Shown here in pieces: positions 42,833 to 49,146 of a DNA stretch of 49,504 bases (position 1 is the stretch's first letter; each line of letters opens with the position of its first letter). The stretch covers positions 1 to 49,504 of the forward strand of contig VMGK01000008.1 of assembly GCA_007376535.1 (NCBI GenBank), in the 5' to 3' direction. The notes below the pieces were generated by a model. That model was not told the DNA's origin, searched no databases, and saw only the letters and a program-made list of their open reading frames with translations. The DNA comes from Candidatus Berkelbacteria bacterium Licking1014_7. Lineage in GTDB: Bacteria > Patescibacteriota > UBA1384 > GWA2-35-9 > CG2-30-39-44. Position numbers and translations under genes: made by a program.

Positions 42833-42986
42833 TTTTCGCACCTCCGGCGCATTTTGTTTCTTTTGGTTTAGCAGTGAATAATCCAGCAATTACAAAAAGA
42901 AAAATCACAACGCAAATCCCTGCCAATACATAAAGATATTCCAAAATACCAATAACCATATCGGTAAACGAAAGCGATCGCTTCAC
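42825..42986 (-). CDS. Tiny gene 3 of cassette 1: 53-aa membrane protein
   Basis: This ORF is too short for the track. It starts at GTG (42986), 6 nt after AGGAGG, with MKRSLSFTDMVIGILEYLYV and a long hydrophobic helix (VLAGICVVIFLFVIAGLF), then a short charged tail ending CAGGAKNG. The start codon region contains GCGATCGC. The tail also encodes the GGAGGTG ribosome site of the next gene, which it overlaps by 8 nt. Single-pass membrane topology is the only property that can be read. Confidence 0.6.
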   Translation of the reverse strand: MKRSLSFTDMVIGILEYLYVLAGICVVIFLFVIAGLFTAKPKETKCAGGAKNG

Positions 42987-43004
42987 CACGCACCTCCTGC
43001 TGGT

Positions 43005-43106
43005 CTATAATCTTAAATTAATTTTAGCATTGGGAAAACAGATTGCCAGAAACATTTGCAAAAACATAAACAAATAGATCTCAGCAATATCAACAATGCA
43101 ACCCAT
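43005..43106 (-). CDS. Tiny gene 2 of cassette 1: 33-aa hydrophobic peptide
   Basis: Encodes MGCIVDIAEIYLFMFLQMFL followed by AICFPNAKINLRL. AAGGAGGAG precedes the ATG. One membrane helix is likely, with two Cys and a basic tail. It lies 33 nt after tiny gene 1 and 18 nt before tiny gene 3. Not in the ORF track; no family recognised. Its reality rests on the ribosome site and the regular cassette spacing. Confidence 0.55.
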   Translation of the reverse strand: MGCIVDIAEIYLFMFLQMFLAICFPNAKINLRL

Positions 43107-43139
43107 CTCTCTCCTCCTTAACTAATTGAATCTAATACT

Positions 43140-43259
43140 CTATTCCATCTCTTTATAACTACGGAGGCATAGCACGTCAAAAAGAACACCCAAACATAAC
43201 ATGAAAAAACTTCCTATAATATCAATGGTTTCAACCAAACCCGCAAACAATCGCTTCAT
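43140..43259 (-). CDS. Tiny gene 1 of cassette 1: 39-aa hydrophobic peptide
   Basis: Encodes MKRLFAGLVETIDIIGSFFM then LCLGVLFDVLCLRSYKEME. AAGGAGGCG lies 6 nt before the ATG, 28 nt after the ASCH gene stop. One membrane helix is likely, with two Cys near its end. Like the 33-aa peptide of cassette 2, it ends in a short polar tail after the helix. Not in the ORF track; function unknown. Confidence 0.55.
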   Translation of the reverse strand: MKRLFAGLVETIDIIGSFFMLCLGVLFDVLCLRSYKEME

Positions 43260-43287
43260 TTTACGCCTCCTTGTCTTTGTCAGATAA

Positions 43288-43686
43288 TCAAGCCCTGATC
43301 ATCCAGCCCCGTCGATCGCGCTTGGCGCAACTCAGCGTTGACAAATACCTTCTGGGATTTTTCAAAAAAATAATCGTGGCATAGCGGGCTTTGGCTTTTG
43401 ACTGCCAAAACTCATCTGGCATTGCCAAATCCTCGCCGTATTCTCGGCGCAACTTTCCCAGTTTCTCGCCGTCCAAATTTTCAAAATACAAAACATTGTC
43501 TGCCTCGACCTGCCCGAAGATTTTTCCTCCAGACGGTTTAAGTAAAATTATGTCGCCCTTTTTAACTTTTGCATACGGCGCGAGACGGGCAATTGAAAAC
43601 CTTCCCTCAATTTTCTTTTTGCCGGATAAAATATTCTCAATCGCATCTCCGACAAAAACTCCAATATGCATTGTCGGTTTTTCCAT
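43288..43686 (-). CDS. ASCH-domain protein
   Basis: From the ATG at 43686 it is 132 aa: MEKPTMHIGVFVGDAIENIL, then SGKKKIEGRFS, KKGDIILLKPSGGKIFGQVEADNV and a C-terminal CAKRDRRGWMI. This is the ASCH fold (a PUA-like RNA-binding or base-recognition domain); related proteins include amidohydrolases of modified nucleosides and RNA-binding regulators. A TTGACA-17-TATACT promoter ends 13 nt before this ATG, excluding the longer track start, which would lie upstream of the promoter. It heads a transcription unit followed by four tiny genes and a terminator, an arrangement I do not know from described systems. Confidence 0.85.
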   Translation of the reverse strand: MEKPTMHIGVFVGDAIENILSGKKKIEGRFSIARLAPYAKVKKGDIILLKPSGGKIFGQVEADNVLYFENLDGEKLGKLRREYGEDLAMPDEFWQSKAKARYATIIFLKNPRRYLSTLSCAKRDRRGWMIRA

Positions 43687-43699
43687 AATGTTTGTTTGA

Positions 43700-43728
43700 A
43701 GTATAACTAAAAAACGACTGATTGTCAA
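43700..43728 (-). promoter_or_regulatory. Sigma70-type promoter of the ASCH/tiny-gene unit
   Basis: Minus strand TTGACA, 17-nt spacer, TATACT; predicted start about 6 nt before the ASCH ATG, so the message is nearly leaderless for its first gene, while the tiny genes downstream have strong ribosome sites. Confidence 0.85.
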
Positions 43729-43779
43729 AAAAAAGGATCCGGGCAAAATGAATTATGAATTATGAATAAATCAAAAAGC

Positions 43780-43840
43780 AAAAGTCAAAAAGCAAAAACA
43801 AATATTAAAAAGCAAAAATATTTTTAATGTTTGATATGTC
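43780..43840. repeat. 61-bp AT-rich element, exact inverted copy at 27901-27961
   Basis: AAAAGTCAAAAAGCAAAAAC... to ...GTTTGATATGTC is identical, in reverse orientation, to 27901-27961 and has a diverged relative at about 40292-40352. In this copy and at 40352 it is followed by CCCG(C/T)CGTCGTTCAATCTCTT, so the elements travel as a composite. Confidence 0.85.
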
Positions 43841-43850
43841 CCGCCGTCGT

Positions 43851-44834
43851 TCAATCTCTTTGAGACGCGCCGCCTGCCAAAGAAACATAGGAAAATTTAT
43901 CGGCTAATTTGAATTTGTCAATCACCGCCACTGTATCTCCGCCTGCCGCCACAGAAAACGCTTTGGTCTCAGTGATACATCTTGCGATCGCTTCAGAACC
44001 AATTTCAAATCCTTGCTCTTCGGTTTTGCCTAAATTGCCATTCCAAAAAATTGTCCTGGCTTTTTTTATCTCTGCCTGGAAAATTTTAATCGTTTTTTTA
44101 TCAATATCCCACACTTCGCCTTGATTATTTTTAACTCCCCCCAAAGCCAAAACAACTTTATTATCGCCTAAAATTTCCGCGTCTTTCTGCGCTTCAAGCG
44201 CGGTCTTGCCGCCCACCAAGACATTATCCGCAATTTTTGCCAGCGCTAAAATCGCCGGTTTTTTGTCTTCAATTTTTGCTCCGCCAATAATTACCACAAA
44301 CGGTCTATTTTTTTGTCTAAGCAATTTTGATAAATTTTCAAATTCTTTTTGAAACTGCAAACCGGCGCAAGATGGTAAAATTTTTGCGATCGCAACTGTG
44401 CTCATATGCGCCCGATGCGAAACCGAAAATGCATCATTGACAAACGCCTTGCAAAATCCAGCATAACGGTTAGCCAGCACAGACGAATTTTTTTCCTCGC
44501 GCGGATCAAAGCGTATATTATCCAGCACGGTAAATTTTTCTCTAGAATACTGAGGATAAATTTTGGCAAAATGATTTTTCAAAGAAAAAGTGCGCAATTT
44601 TTCATCGCGCCCTTGGGGACGACCCAAATGCGTCATTATGTAAATGCGGCGCGCTTGGCGCTCCAAAAGATTGTCAAAAGTCGCAAAATTAGCCCGCATA
44701 CGGGAATCGTCTAAAATTTTATAGCCATTGATGTCGCCTTGAGGCGGATCAATCGGCACATTCCAATCCACCCGCGCCAAAACCCGATTCTTAAAAATAT
44801 CTTGCTGAATATCGTCTAAGATTTTCAGATTCAT
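43851..44834 (-). CDS. pgk: Phosphoglycerate kinase, C-terminus cut by a repeat
   Basis: Pgk makes ATP and 3-phosphoglycerate from 1,3-bisphosphoglycerate. Motifs are ARVDWNVPI, MTHLGRPQGR, LDNIRF, SVSHRAHMST, IIGGAKIEDKKPAI, FWNGNLGKTE and AAGGDTVAVID. The protein is short (327 aa against about 390-400). It ends ...YVSLAGGASQRD: the usual STGGGASLEFLEGKxLPG tail is lost exactly where the dispersed repeat TCTCAAAGAGATTGAACGACGG begins and supplies the TGA. That tail contributes to the nucleotide site and interdomain hinge, so activity may be reduced or a shorter tail tolerated. It follows a microprotein gene by 1 nt, downstream of tpiA. Confidence 0.9.
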   Translation of the reverse strand: MNLKILDDIQQDIFKNRVLARVDWNVPIDPPQGDINGYKILDDSRMRANFATFDNLLERQARRIYIMTHLGRPQGRDEKLRTFSLKNHFAKIYPQYSREKFTVLDNIRFDPREEKNSSVLANRYAGFCKAFVNDAFSVSHRAHMSTVAIAKILPSCAGLQFQKEFENLSKLLRQKNRPFVVIIGGAKIEDKKPAILALAKIADNVLVGGKTALEAQKDAEILGDNKVVLALGGVKNNQGEVWDIDKKTIKIFQAEIKKARTIFWNGNLGKTEEQGFEIGSEAIARCITETKAFSVAAGGDTVAVIDKFKLADKFSYVSLAGGASQRD

Positions 44835-44835
44835 A

Positions 44836-44925
44836 TTATTTCTTTTTAGCCAACAACACTAATAAAAGACCGATAACAACAATCAACCCAACTGCAATGT
44901 AAAACATAAATAATACCTCATTCAT
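44836..44925 (-). CDS. 29-aa single-helix microprotein upstream of pgk
   Basis: Encodes MNEVLFMFYIAVGLIVVIGL then LLVLLAKKK: one hydrophobic helix with a lysine tail. The ATG overlaps the preceding gene stop (ATGA) and the stop lies 1 nt before the pgk ATG. Starting at the internal ATG (MFYIAVG) would give 23 aa. Not in the ORF track. It may be a real membrane peptide or serve translational coupling. Confidence 0.5.
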   Translation of the reverse strand: MNEVLFMFYIAVGLIVVIGLLLVLLAKKK

Positions 44926-45179
44926 TTTTTTAAATTATTTGTAGTATAACCAGCTGAAATTAATCCAGCCAAAAAACACATTATGGAAAATATTACCCCG
45001 ACCCACAACACCTCTTTGTCGCTATTTGATAATATCTCTGATTTCCCAACATCAAATAACTTTATTAATATCGACCCGACCGTGAGATGAGATAAAGTAA
45101 AAAAATATGACGAAACTTTATCTAATTGCCGATTATTAAAATCAATTTTAAATTTTGCATTATATTTTTGCTTTATCAT
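44922..45179 (-). CDS. Small two-helix membrane protein
   Basis: An 85-aa protein with a basic N-terminus (MIKQKYNAKFKIDFNNRQLD) and two hydrophobic segments, YFFTLSHLTVGSILIKLF and EVLWVGVIFSIMCFLAGLISAG, ending YTTNNLKK. It lies 18 nt after tpiA and overlaps the 29-aa ORF by 4 nt, so it belongs to the tpiA-pgk transcript. I do not recognise a family. A link to glycolysis is not implied by sequence. Confidence 0.62.
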   Translation of the reverse strand: MIKQKYNAKFKIDFNNRQLDKVSSYFFTLSHLTVGSILIKLFDVGKSEILSNSDKEVLWVGVIFSIMCFLAGLISAGYTTNNLKK

Positions 45180-45197
45180 TTTTGAATTTTACTTTAT

Positions 45198-45932
45198 TCA
45201 TGCATTTCTCAAAATTTCCAAAAACTCTTTGGGATCTAAACTGGCAGAACCAACCAACGCTCCGCCAATACTATCCTGCACCGTGAACTCGCGAATATTT
45301 TTACTATCAACCGAACCGCCGTATAAAATTTTTGTAGCGGGAAATTCTTTTGAGAGCGCCCGGGCAACTTTGCCGGCATATCCGCCTGTGGCTGGCTGAG
45401 CGTTTGGGTTGGAACTAATCGCCCAAACCGGTTCATAGCACAAAATCACGGCTCGCCTTTGAGGCGCTGCCAAATCCTTCAAAATTTGCTTGGCAATATT
45501 TATTACTTCAAAAATGCTATTGTCGCTTTTGACATTTTCACCCACGCACGCAATCGGGGTGATTTGATTTTTCAAAAGCAAATTAACTTTGGCGCGGGTT
45601 TGCTCTGGCGATTCGCCAAAATGCGCCACTTGCTCGCTATGCCCAACAATGCAATATTCCACTAAATTTTTAAGCATCTGGGCTGACACTTCACCGGTAA
45701 AAGCGCCTTTTTCCTCATTAGAAACATTTTGCGCGCCCAACGCCAATTGCCTCACTGAATGGGTTTTGGCAATTTCCGCCAAAGGCGCCAGCCAAACATA
45801 AGACGGGCAAATCACCGCTTTAATATCATCAATATTCTCCAGACCGTTTTTAATCATCTCAAAATCAAGCACTGCGTCAGCGATTGTCTTATTCATTTTC
45901 CAATTAGCCACAATCAAAGGATGCTGATCCAT
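45198..45932 (-). CDS. tpiA: Triosephosphate isomerase
   Basis: TpiA interconverts dihydroxyacetone phosphate and glyceraldehyde 3-phosphate. The catalytic residues are present: K12 in ANWKMNK, H98 in IVGHSEQ and E167 in CYEPVWAI. Loop 6 reads SSNPNAQPAT rather than the canonical GTGxxA, with GHSEQ for GHSER; both are unusual positions. Phosphate-binding LYGGSVDSKN and GGALVGSASL are intact. Length 244 aa is normal. It heads the tpiA-pgk unit. The mobile-promoter-like repeat (TTGTTA...CAGTCGTGT) lies just upstream but its -10 is degenerate here. Confidence 0.94.
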   Translation of the reverse strand: MDQHPLIVANWKMNKTIADAVLDFEMIKNGLENIDDIKAVICPSYVWLAPLAEIAKTHSVRQLALGAQNVSNEEKGAFTGEVSAQMLKNLVEYCIVGHSEQVAHFGESPEQTRAKVNLLLKNQITPIACVGENVKSDNSIFEVINIAKQILKDLAAPQRRAVILCYEPVWAISSNPNAQPATGGYAGKVARALSKEFPATKILYGGSVDSKNIREFTVQDSIGGALVGSASLDPKEFLEILRNA

Positions 45933-46104
45933 TTTTGGTTTAACACGACTGAGGCACTTTTAACAATTTTCGGGATAATTGACTTCGAAGCCATCCACAG
46001 CCGAGCGGGCACGGTGGTCGCCGCGGCGACCGAGCGAGGCGAGGACGAGCGAGGAGCCGTGCTGATCGGTCTTTATAATTTTGCCCTAATGATCTATGAT
46101 TTCA
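45933..46104. repeat. Spacer repeat upstream of tpiA
   Basis: No gene. It includes ACGACTGAGGCACTTTTAACAATTTT and GGATAATTGACTTCGAAGCC, matching 4095, 38868 and 49152. It also includes a GC-rich stretch GAGCGAGGCGAGGACGAGCG that is the inverse of 16095-16125. Confidence 0.7.
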
Positions 46105-46206
46105 CTAACTTTCAAAACTACCGTTCATTCCCAAGTTGATACAACGAACGCCCCGAAGCAGAAAACCCACTATCGCAACCCACATGATGATGTCCATTAT
46201 TACCAT
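46105..46206 (-). CDS. Tiny gene of cassette 2: 33-aa hydrophobic peptide
   Basis: Encodes MVIMDIIMWVAIVGFLLRGV then RCINLGMNGSFES. GAAGGAGG precedes the ATG. One membrane helix is likely. It overlaps the preceding 38-codon ORF by 7 nt and is the last ORF of the cassette. Its layout (short helix, a Cys, polar tail) resembles the 39- and 33-aa peptides of cassette 1. Not in the ORF track. Confidence 0.52.
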   Translation of the reverse strand: MVIMDIIMWVAIVGFLLRGVRCINLGMNGSFES

Positions 46207-46316
46207 TTCCTGATACCTCCTTCACGGCATCTCAGATTTCTACGCGCACAATTTGCAAGTTCTCGATAATGACCAATTCTTAAAAACCAAAAGTTTTGCA
46301 TTTCTTCCCAGATCAT
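46200..46316 (-). CDS. Tiny gene of cassette 2: 38-aa basic peptide
   Basis: Encodes MIWEEMQNFWFLRIGHYREL then ANCARRNLRCREGGIRKW: Trp- and Arg-rich, soluble, two Cys. The ATG comes 1 nt after the stop of the 70-aa gene and its end overlaps the next start. The ribosome site is weak, so translation would rely on re-initiation; it could also be non-coding DNA carrying the next gene's ribosome site. Confidence 0.4.
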   Translation of the reverse strand: MIWEEMQNFWFLRIGHYRELANCARRNLRCREGGIRKW

Positions 46317-46317
46317 C

Positions 46318-46530
46318 TTATCGTCTTATTGATACTTGGTACTTCATTCTGTAAGCAAGAGCGGACTCAATCCAAGACAGTCGCTCTTTCATCTGATCCA
46401 TCTTCCAGCCGACTACAATTAATTGCTGATATTTGATCCGATTCAGTTCGGAAACGGACCTCCGATATTCTCGAATCAATTCTCGATTAGTCATATCCAG
46501 ATACATCTGGGGAAGATCGTATTCTCTCAT
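46318..46530 (-). CDS. Cassette 2: 70-aa helical protein
   Basis: Encodes MREYDLPQMYLDMTNRELIR followed by EYRRSVSELNRIKYQQLIVV and a charged helix, ending SIRR. It is predicted to be mostly helical and possibly coiled-coil, with no membrane segment. The ATG is preceded by GGGAGGTGAGGAG and overlaps the stop of a 16-codon ORF (46527-46577, MATMLDRILSQGGEER) that may be a leader peptide. No family recognised. Together with the 74-aa gene it forms the core of a small operon with its own promoter. Confidence 0.65.
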   Translation of the reverse strand: MREYDLPQMYLDMTNRELIREYRRSVSELNRIKYQQLIVVGWKMDQMKERLSWIESALAYRMKYQVSIRR

Positions 46531-46592
46531 CTCTCCTCACCTCCCTGCGATAGAATACGGTCCAACATAGTAGCCATGGCAATAGTAGAAGA

Positions 46593-46817
46593 TTATCTTC
46601 TTCTTTTTATCATATTTGTCAGAATTTCTTCCGGATTTATGTCAAAATCCTGCGACAACGGTTTACCATTTTGTGAGATACAGATTTGTTCGTCAGACGA
46701 TTTAGGAACAAGCATCAGAAGATATTCTCGTCCAGTCATTCTCTCGAACGAACAAAGCGCAGTGTTCAGATTAATTAAAGCCGATTCGCATGCTGGATCA
46801 ATGTGCCATATTCCCAT
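46593..46817 (-). CDS. Cassette 2: 74-aa protein, first gene
   Basis: Encodes MGIWHIDPACESALINLNTA, then LCSFERMTGREYLLMLVPKS and a tail SQDFDINPEEILTNMIKRRR. It is soluble with two Cys, an amphipathic helix, a short beta-like hydrophobic stretch and a basic end. AAGGAGG lies 7 nt before the ATG and a TTGACG-17-TAGAGT promoter about 37 nt further upstream, so expression is well supported although no family is recognised. Confidence 0.68.
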   Translation of the reverse strand: MGIWHIDPACESALINLNTALCSFERMTGREYLLMLVPKSSDEQICISQNGKPLSQDFDINPEEILTNMIKRRR

Positions 46818-46853
46818 TTTGCTTCCTCCTTGTTCATGAGCGAATACATTTTT

Positions 46854-46882
46854 ACTCTACCAAAAAAAATGCCCTGCGTCAA
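46854..46882 (-). promoter_or_regulatory. Promoter of tiny-gene cassette 2, overlapping a terminator-like hairpin
   Basis: Minus strand TTGACG, 17-nt spacer, TAGAGT. The same DNA forms the hairpin TGCCCT-TGACGC-AGGGCA followed by eight T's (46862-46888), which would terminate transcription arriving from the acidic-protein gene. The -35 is thus inside the terminator loop and stem. Confidence 0.75.
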
Positions 46883-46888
46883 GGGCAA
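46862..46888 (-). terminator. Intrinsic terminator embedded in the cassette 2 promoter
   Basis: 6-bp stem TGCCCT/AGGGCA, 6-nt loop, then TTTTTTTT on the minus strand. It would end the transcript of the 47227-47649 gene. Confidence 0.65.
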
Positions 46889-47226
46889 TGTCAGCGCAAT
46901 CTCTCTATCATTCATTCTCTCTATCATTGCGAGCGAAGCGCGGCAATCTCTCCTTCACTTTTCTCCTTTTCTCGTTTTTCGCACGCATTAACTAATCGTC
47001 TCACGGTTACGGCAACGATGCCCGTATCGGCTTTAGGTTACGTTATTCGTCTTTAGCCGTTGCCTTGAGACGATTGACGATACGGGCTACGTAACCGACA
47101 AACGACTGACGGTCATCAAAACGGGCTGCGTAGCCGTTACCAATTGACGATTTTTGGTCTAATTATCGCTCCTCGTAATGACCTCCTCGCAATGACTTCT
47201 GTTAAAAATATTCTTAAATCTGTTGC
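46889..47226. repeat. Gene-free spacer with a second copy of the alr 3'-end repeat
   Basis: No gene seen. It contains CATTGCGAGCGAAGCGCGGCA (palindromic repeat), then 46973-47060, which matches 25856-25937 closely (ACTAATCGTCTCACGGTTACG, AACGATGCCCGTATCGGCTT), and further shuffled pieces (ATTGACGATTTT, ACGGGCTACGTA) also present in the alr C-terminal region. Confidence 0.8.
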
Positions 47227-47649
47227 CTACTCACTGCCGGGCGCGGGATTCTCCGGCGGAGCAGGGGGAGTGGCGTCGTCTTCCGGAGTGGCGGCTGGCG
47301 CGGGTGTTTGCCCGCCTAATACCTGATCCTTGCCTGGAGTTGGGGCTAACGGTGTCTGAGGAGCGCCTGCCTCTGGCGCTGGCGCGCCACTATCAGTAAC
47401 ATCTGGCGCTGAATCATCTGGCGCTGGCATTGCCGGAGGAGGGGTCTGAGGAGCCAGTGGCTGTTCTGGCGCCTCATCTGGCGCTGGTGATGTTGAACTT
47501 GGAATAACTGGCTCTTCTGCCGCTGGCACAGAAGTTGCGTCAGTCGCATCCTGCGCCGCCGCGCCGCTATCAGAATTATTTTGATTTTGACCTGTGTCGT
47601 CAGTCGTCGACGACGTTTGACTATCCCCTTGTGTTGTTTGATCGTCCAT
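47227..47649 (-). CDS. Disordered acidic Pro/Ala-rich protein
   Basis: From the ATG at 47649 (MDDQTTQGDSQTSSTTDDTG) it encodes 140 aa of low-complexity sequence: a Gln/Asn/Thr/Asp-rich first third, then Ala/Pro-rich repeats such as PAPDDSAPD and APAPEAGAPQ, ending PAPGSE. There are no membrane segments, no Cys and almost no basic residues, so it should be intrinsically disordered and strongly acidic. CGGAGG lies 6 nt before the ATG. Codon use is GC-rich. No signal peptide, so a cytoplasmic or chaperone-adaptor-like role is as likely as any; function unknown. The track start (47694) has no support. Confidence 0.65.
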   Translation of the reverse strand: MDDQTTQGDSQTSSTTDDTGQNQNNSDSGAAAQDATDATSVPAAEEPVIPSSTSPAPDEAPEQPLAPQTPPPAMPAPDDSAPDVTDSGAPAPEAGAPQTPLAPTPGKDQVLGGQTPAPAATPEDDATPPAPPENPAPGSE

Positions 47650-47826
47650 TTTTTCCTCCGCTTCTGGGTGGCGCTCCCAAACCCTCCTTCGCACTTACCG
47701 TGAAACCTATTGCATAGTGTACTCACGGTGCGTGCTTCGGTAGGGCGCAGCAGGAAGCCAGCCCAGAAAGTCCGCCAAAGTGAAATCTAATTTGAGAAGA
47801 CCGGCCCGGCGGCAATGAAATCTATG
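47650..47826 (-). promoter_or_regulatory. Possible structured leader of the acidic-protein gene
   Basis: On the minus strand ACCGTGA pairs perfectly with TCACGGT around a 20-nt loop, extended by outer GCAC/GTGC pairs, just upstream of AAGGAGGG. A further GGGC...GCCC hairpin precedes it. This could be a regulatory 5' leader; no known riboswitch was recognised. Confidence 0.35.
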
Positions 47827-47910
47827 TGCAGTAACATATAATTAGGTTTCTGCAAGAGATTGAACGACGACGGGTACTTCTCAAAGAGATTGAACGACGG
47901 CGGACAATTA
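47827..47910. repeat. Inverted copies of the TTCAATCTCTT element next to proS
   Basis: 47827-47864 is an inverted 38-bp copy of the start of the 40363 element. After CGACGACGGGTACTTC comes TCTCAAAGAGATTGAACGACGG, the same sequence that truncates pgk at about 43845-43866. Confidence 0.8.
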
Positions 47911-49140
47911 TTATTCTCTTTTTAATTTTTCTAAAAATTTATCCCACTCCATCACCTCAATTCTACCACTAACTCGCTCTTTGACTTCAACTTTATCTGC
48001 GGTTTTTTTACTCTTCACCACCCGATACGGAATACCCAATAAATCCGCGTCGGCAAACTTCTCGCCTGGACTTGCGTCTCGATCATCCATCAAAACTACG
48101 TCTGACAAATTTTCTGACAAACCAAAACCAGCGCCAGTCAAATCAATTAAATACATTTGGTACGGCGCGGTTTCCGCATTCCACACCAAACCATTTTTGT
48201 CTGACAAGACCTCGGCGATCGCAGCCAAAACGCGGGTTGTGCCAATGCCATAACTTGCCATAATCACTGGGTTTCGATTCCCATCTTTGTCGCTAAAATT
48301 TAATCCGACTGCTTGGGAAAATTTGACGCCGAGTTTAAAAATATTTCCCACTTCAATTGACCGTTTCTTTTTCATCTCCGCGCCGCAGTCGCATTTTACC
48401 ACTAAATCGCTATCTTCAACCCCCGCGCCTGCCACAATTTCTTTATTTTTACCTTTATGGCATTTTTCGCAAACATAAATTGTATCCTCGCCATTCTCGC
48501 TTATAACCTGAAATTCATGCGAGAAGTCGCGGGTAAAAGTGCCGCCTGAAGCATTGGTGATGATAGCGTCTAATCCCAAACGTCCAAAAATTCTAATATA
48601 AACCTCCATCACTTTCTGATAATATTTGTCTAAACACTCCTCATCCGCGTGAAAACTATACAAATCTTTCATCTCAAATTCCCGACCGCGCAACAGTCCT
48701 GAGCGGGCGCGCGGCTCATTGCGAAATTTATCCTGAATTTGAAAAATACCTTTGGGCAAATCCTTATACGAATGAATATAATTTTTGGCAATCTCTGCCA
48801 CCACTTCTTCGTGCGTGGTTGCTAATCCAATGTCTTTTCCCCGACTGTCGCTAAATTGATACATTACATCTTTCAGTTCATTCCATCTGCCAGAAACAGA
48901 CCAGGTCTCTTTGTTTTGCAATTCGTTTAAGTAGACCTCCTCTGCCCCAAATGTCTGCAATTCCTCGCGGATAATCCGACGGATATTTTGCAAAACCCTA
49001 AAACCCAAGGGCAAAATGCTGTACACGCCCGCCATATTTTTATAAACAAAACCAGCGCGAGTTAAGAGACAGGCGTTTTTCGCCTCCTCGTTTTTGGGAT
49101 CTTGTTTTTGAGTGTGAGTAAAAAGTTTTGATACAAGCAT
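47911..49140 (-). CDS. proS: Prolyl-tRNA synthetase (short form)
   Basis: This class II synthetase charges tRNA-Pro, whose gene (CGG anticodon) lies at 22878. Motif 1/2 regions read GVYSILPLGFRVLQNIRRIIREE and FQIQDKFRNEPRARSGLLRGREFEMKDLYSFH; motif 3 is ASYGIGTTRVLAA. The editing (INS) domain of long bacterial ProRS is largely absent, leaving only a small Cys-containing insert (CEKCHKG, CDCG), and the total is 409 aa. The ATG at 49140 is preferred over the track start: a TTGTTA-18-TATGAT promoter ends 6 nt before it. Confidence 0.95.
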   Translation of the reverse strand: MLVSKLFTHTQKQDPKNEEAKNACLLTRAGFVYKNMAGVYSILPLGFRVLQNIRRIIREELQTFGAEEVYLNELQNKETWSVSGRWNELKDVMYQFSDSRGKDIGLATTHEEVVAEIAKNYIHSYKDLPKGIFQIQDKFRNEPRARSGLLRGREFEMKDLYSFHADEECLDKYYQKVMEVYIRIFGRLGLDAIITNASGGTFTRDFSHEFQVISENGEDTIYVCEKCHKGKNKEIVAGAGVEDSDLVVKCDCGAEMKKKRSIEVGNIFKLGVKFSQAVGLNFSDKDGNRNPVIMASYGIGTTRVLAAIAEVLSDKNGLVWNAETAPYQMYLIDLTGAGFGLSENLSDVVLMDDRDASPGEKFADADLLGIPYRVVKSKKTADKVEVKERVSGRIEVMEWDKFLEKLKRE

Positions 49141-49146
49141 ATTTTT

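Noticed and set aside
43288-43746. 152-aa version of the ASCH gene
   Set aside because: The extra 20 residues would be encoded upstream of and across the TTGACA/TATACT promoter, and lack family support.
47346-47726. 126-aa minus ORF (Arg/Gln-rich) overlapping the acidic protein
   Set aside because: It is the +1 frame of the low-complexity acidic gene, which has the better ribosome site; Arg/Gln runs are a translation by-product.
47700-47800. RNase P or SRP RNA in the leader of the acidic-protein gene
   Set aside because: The conserved cores of those RNAs (GAGGAAAGUCCGGGC; GGAAGGAAGCAGCC-like loop) are not present in the right arrangement on either strand.
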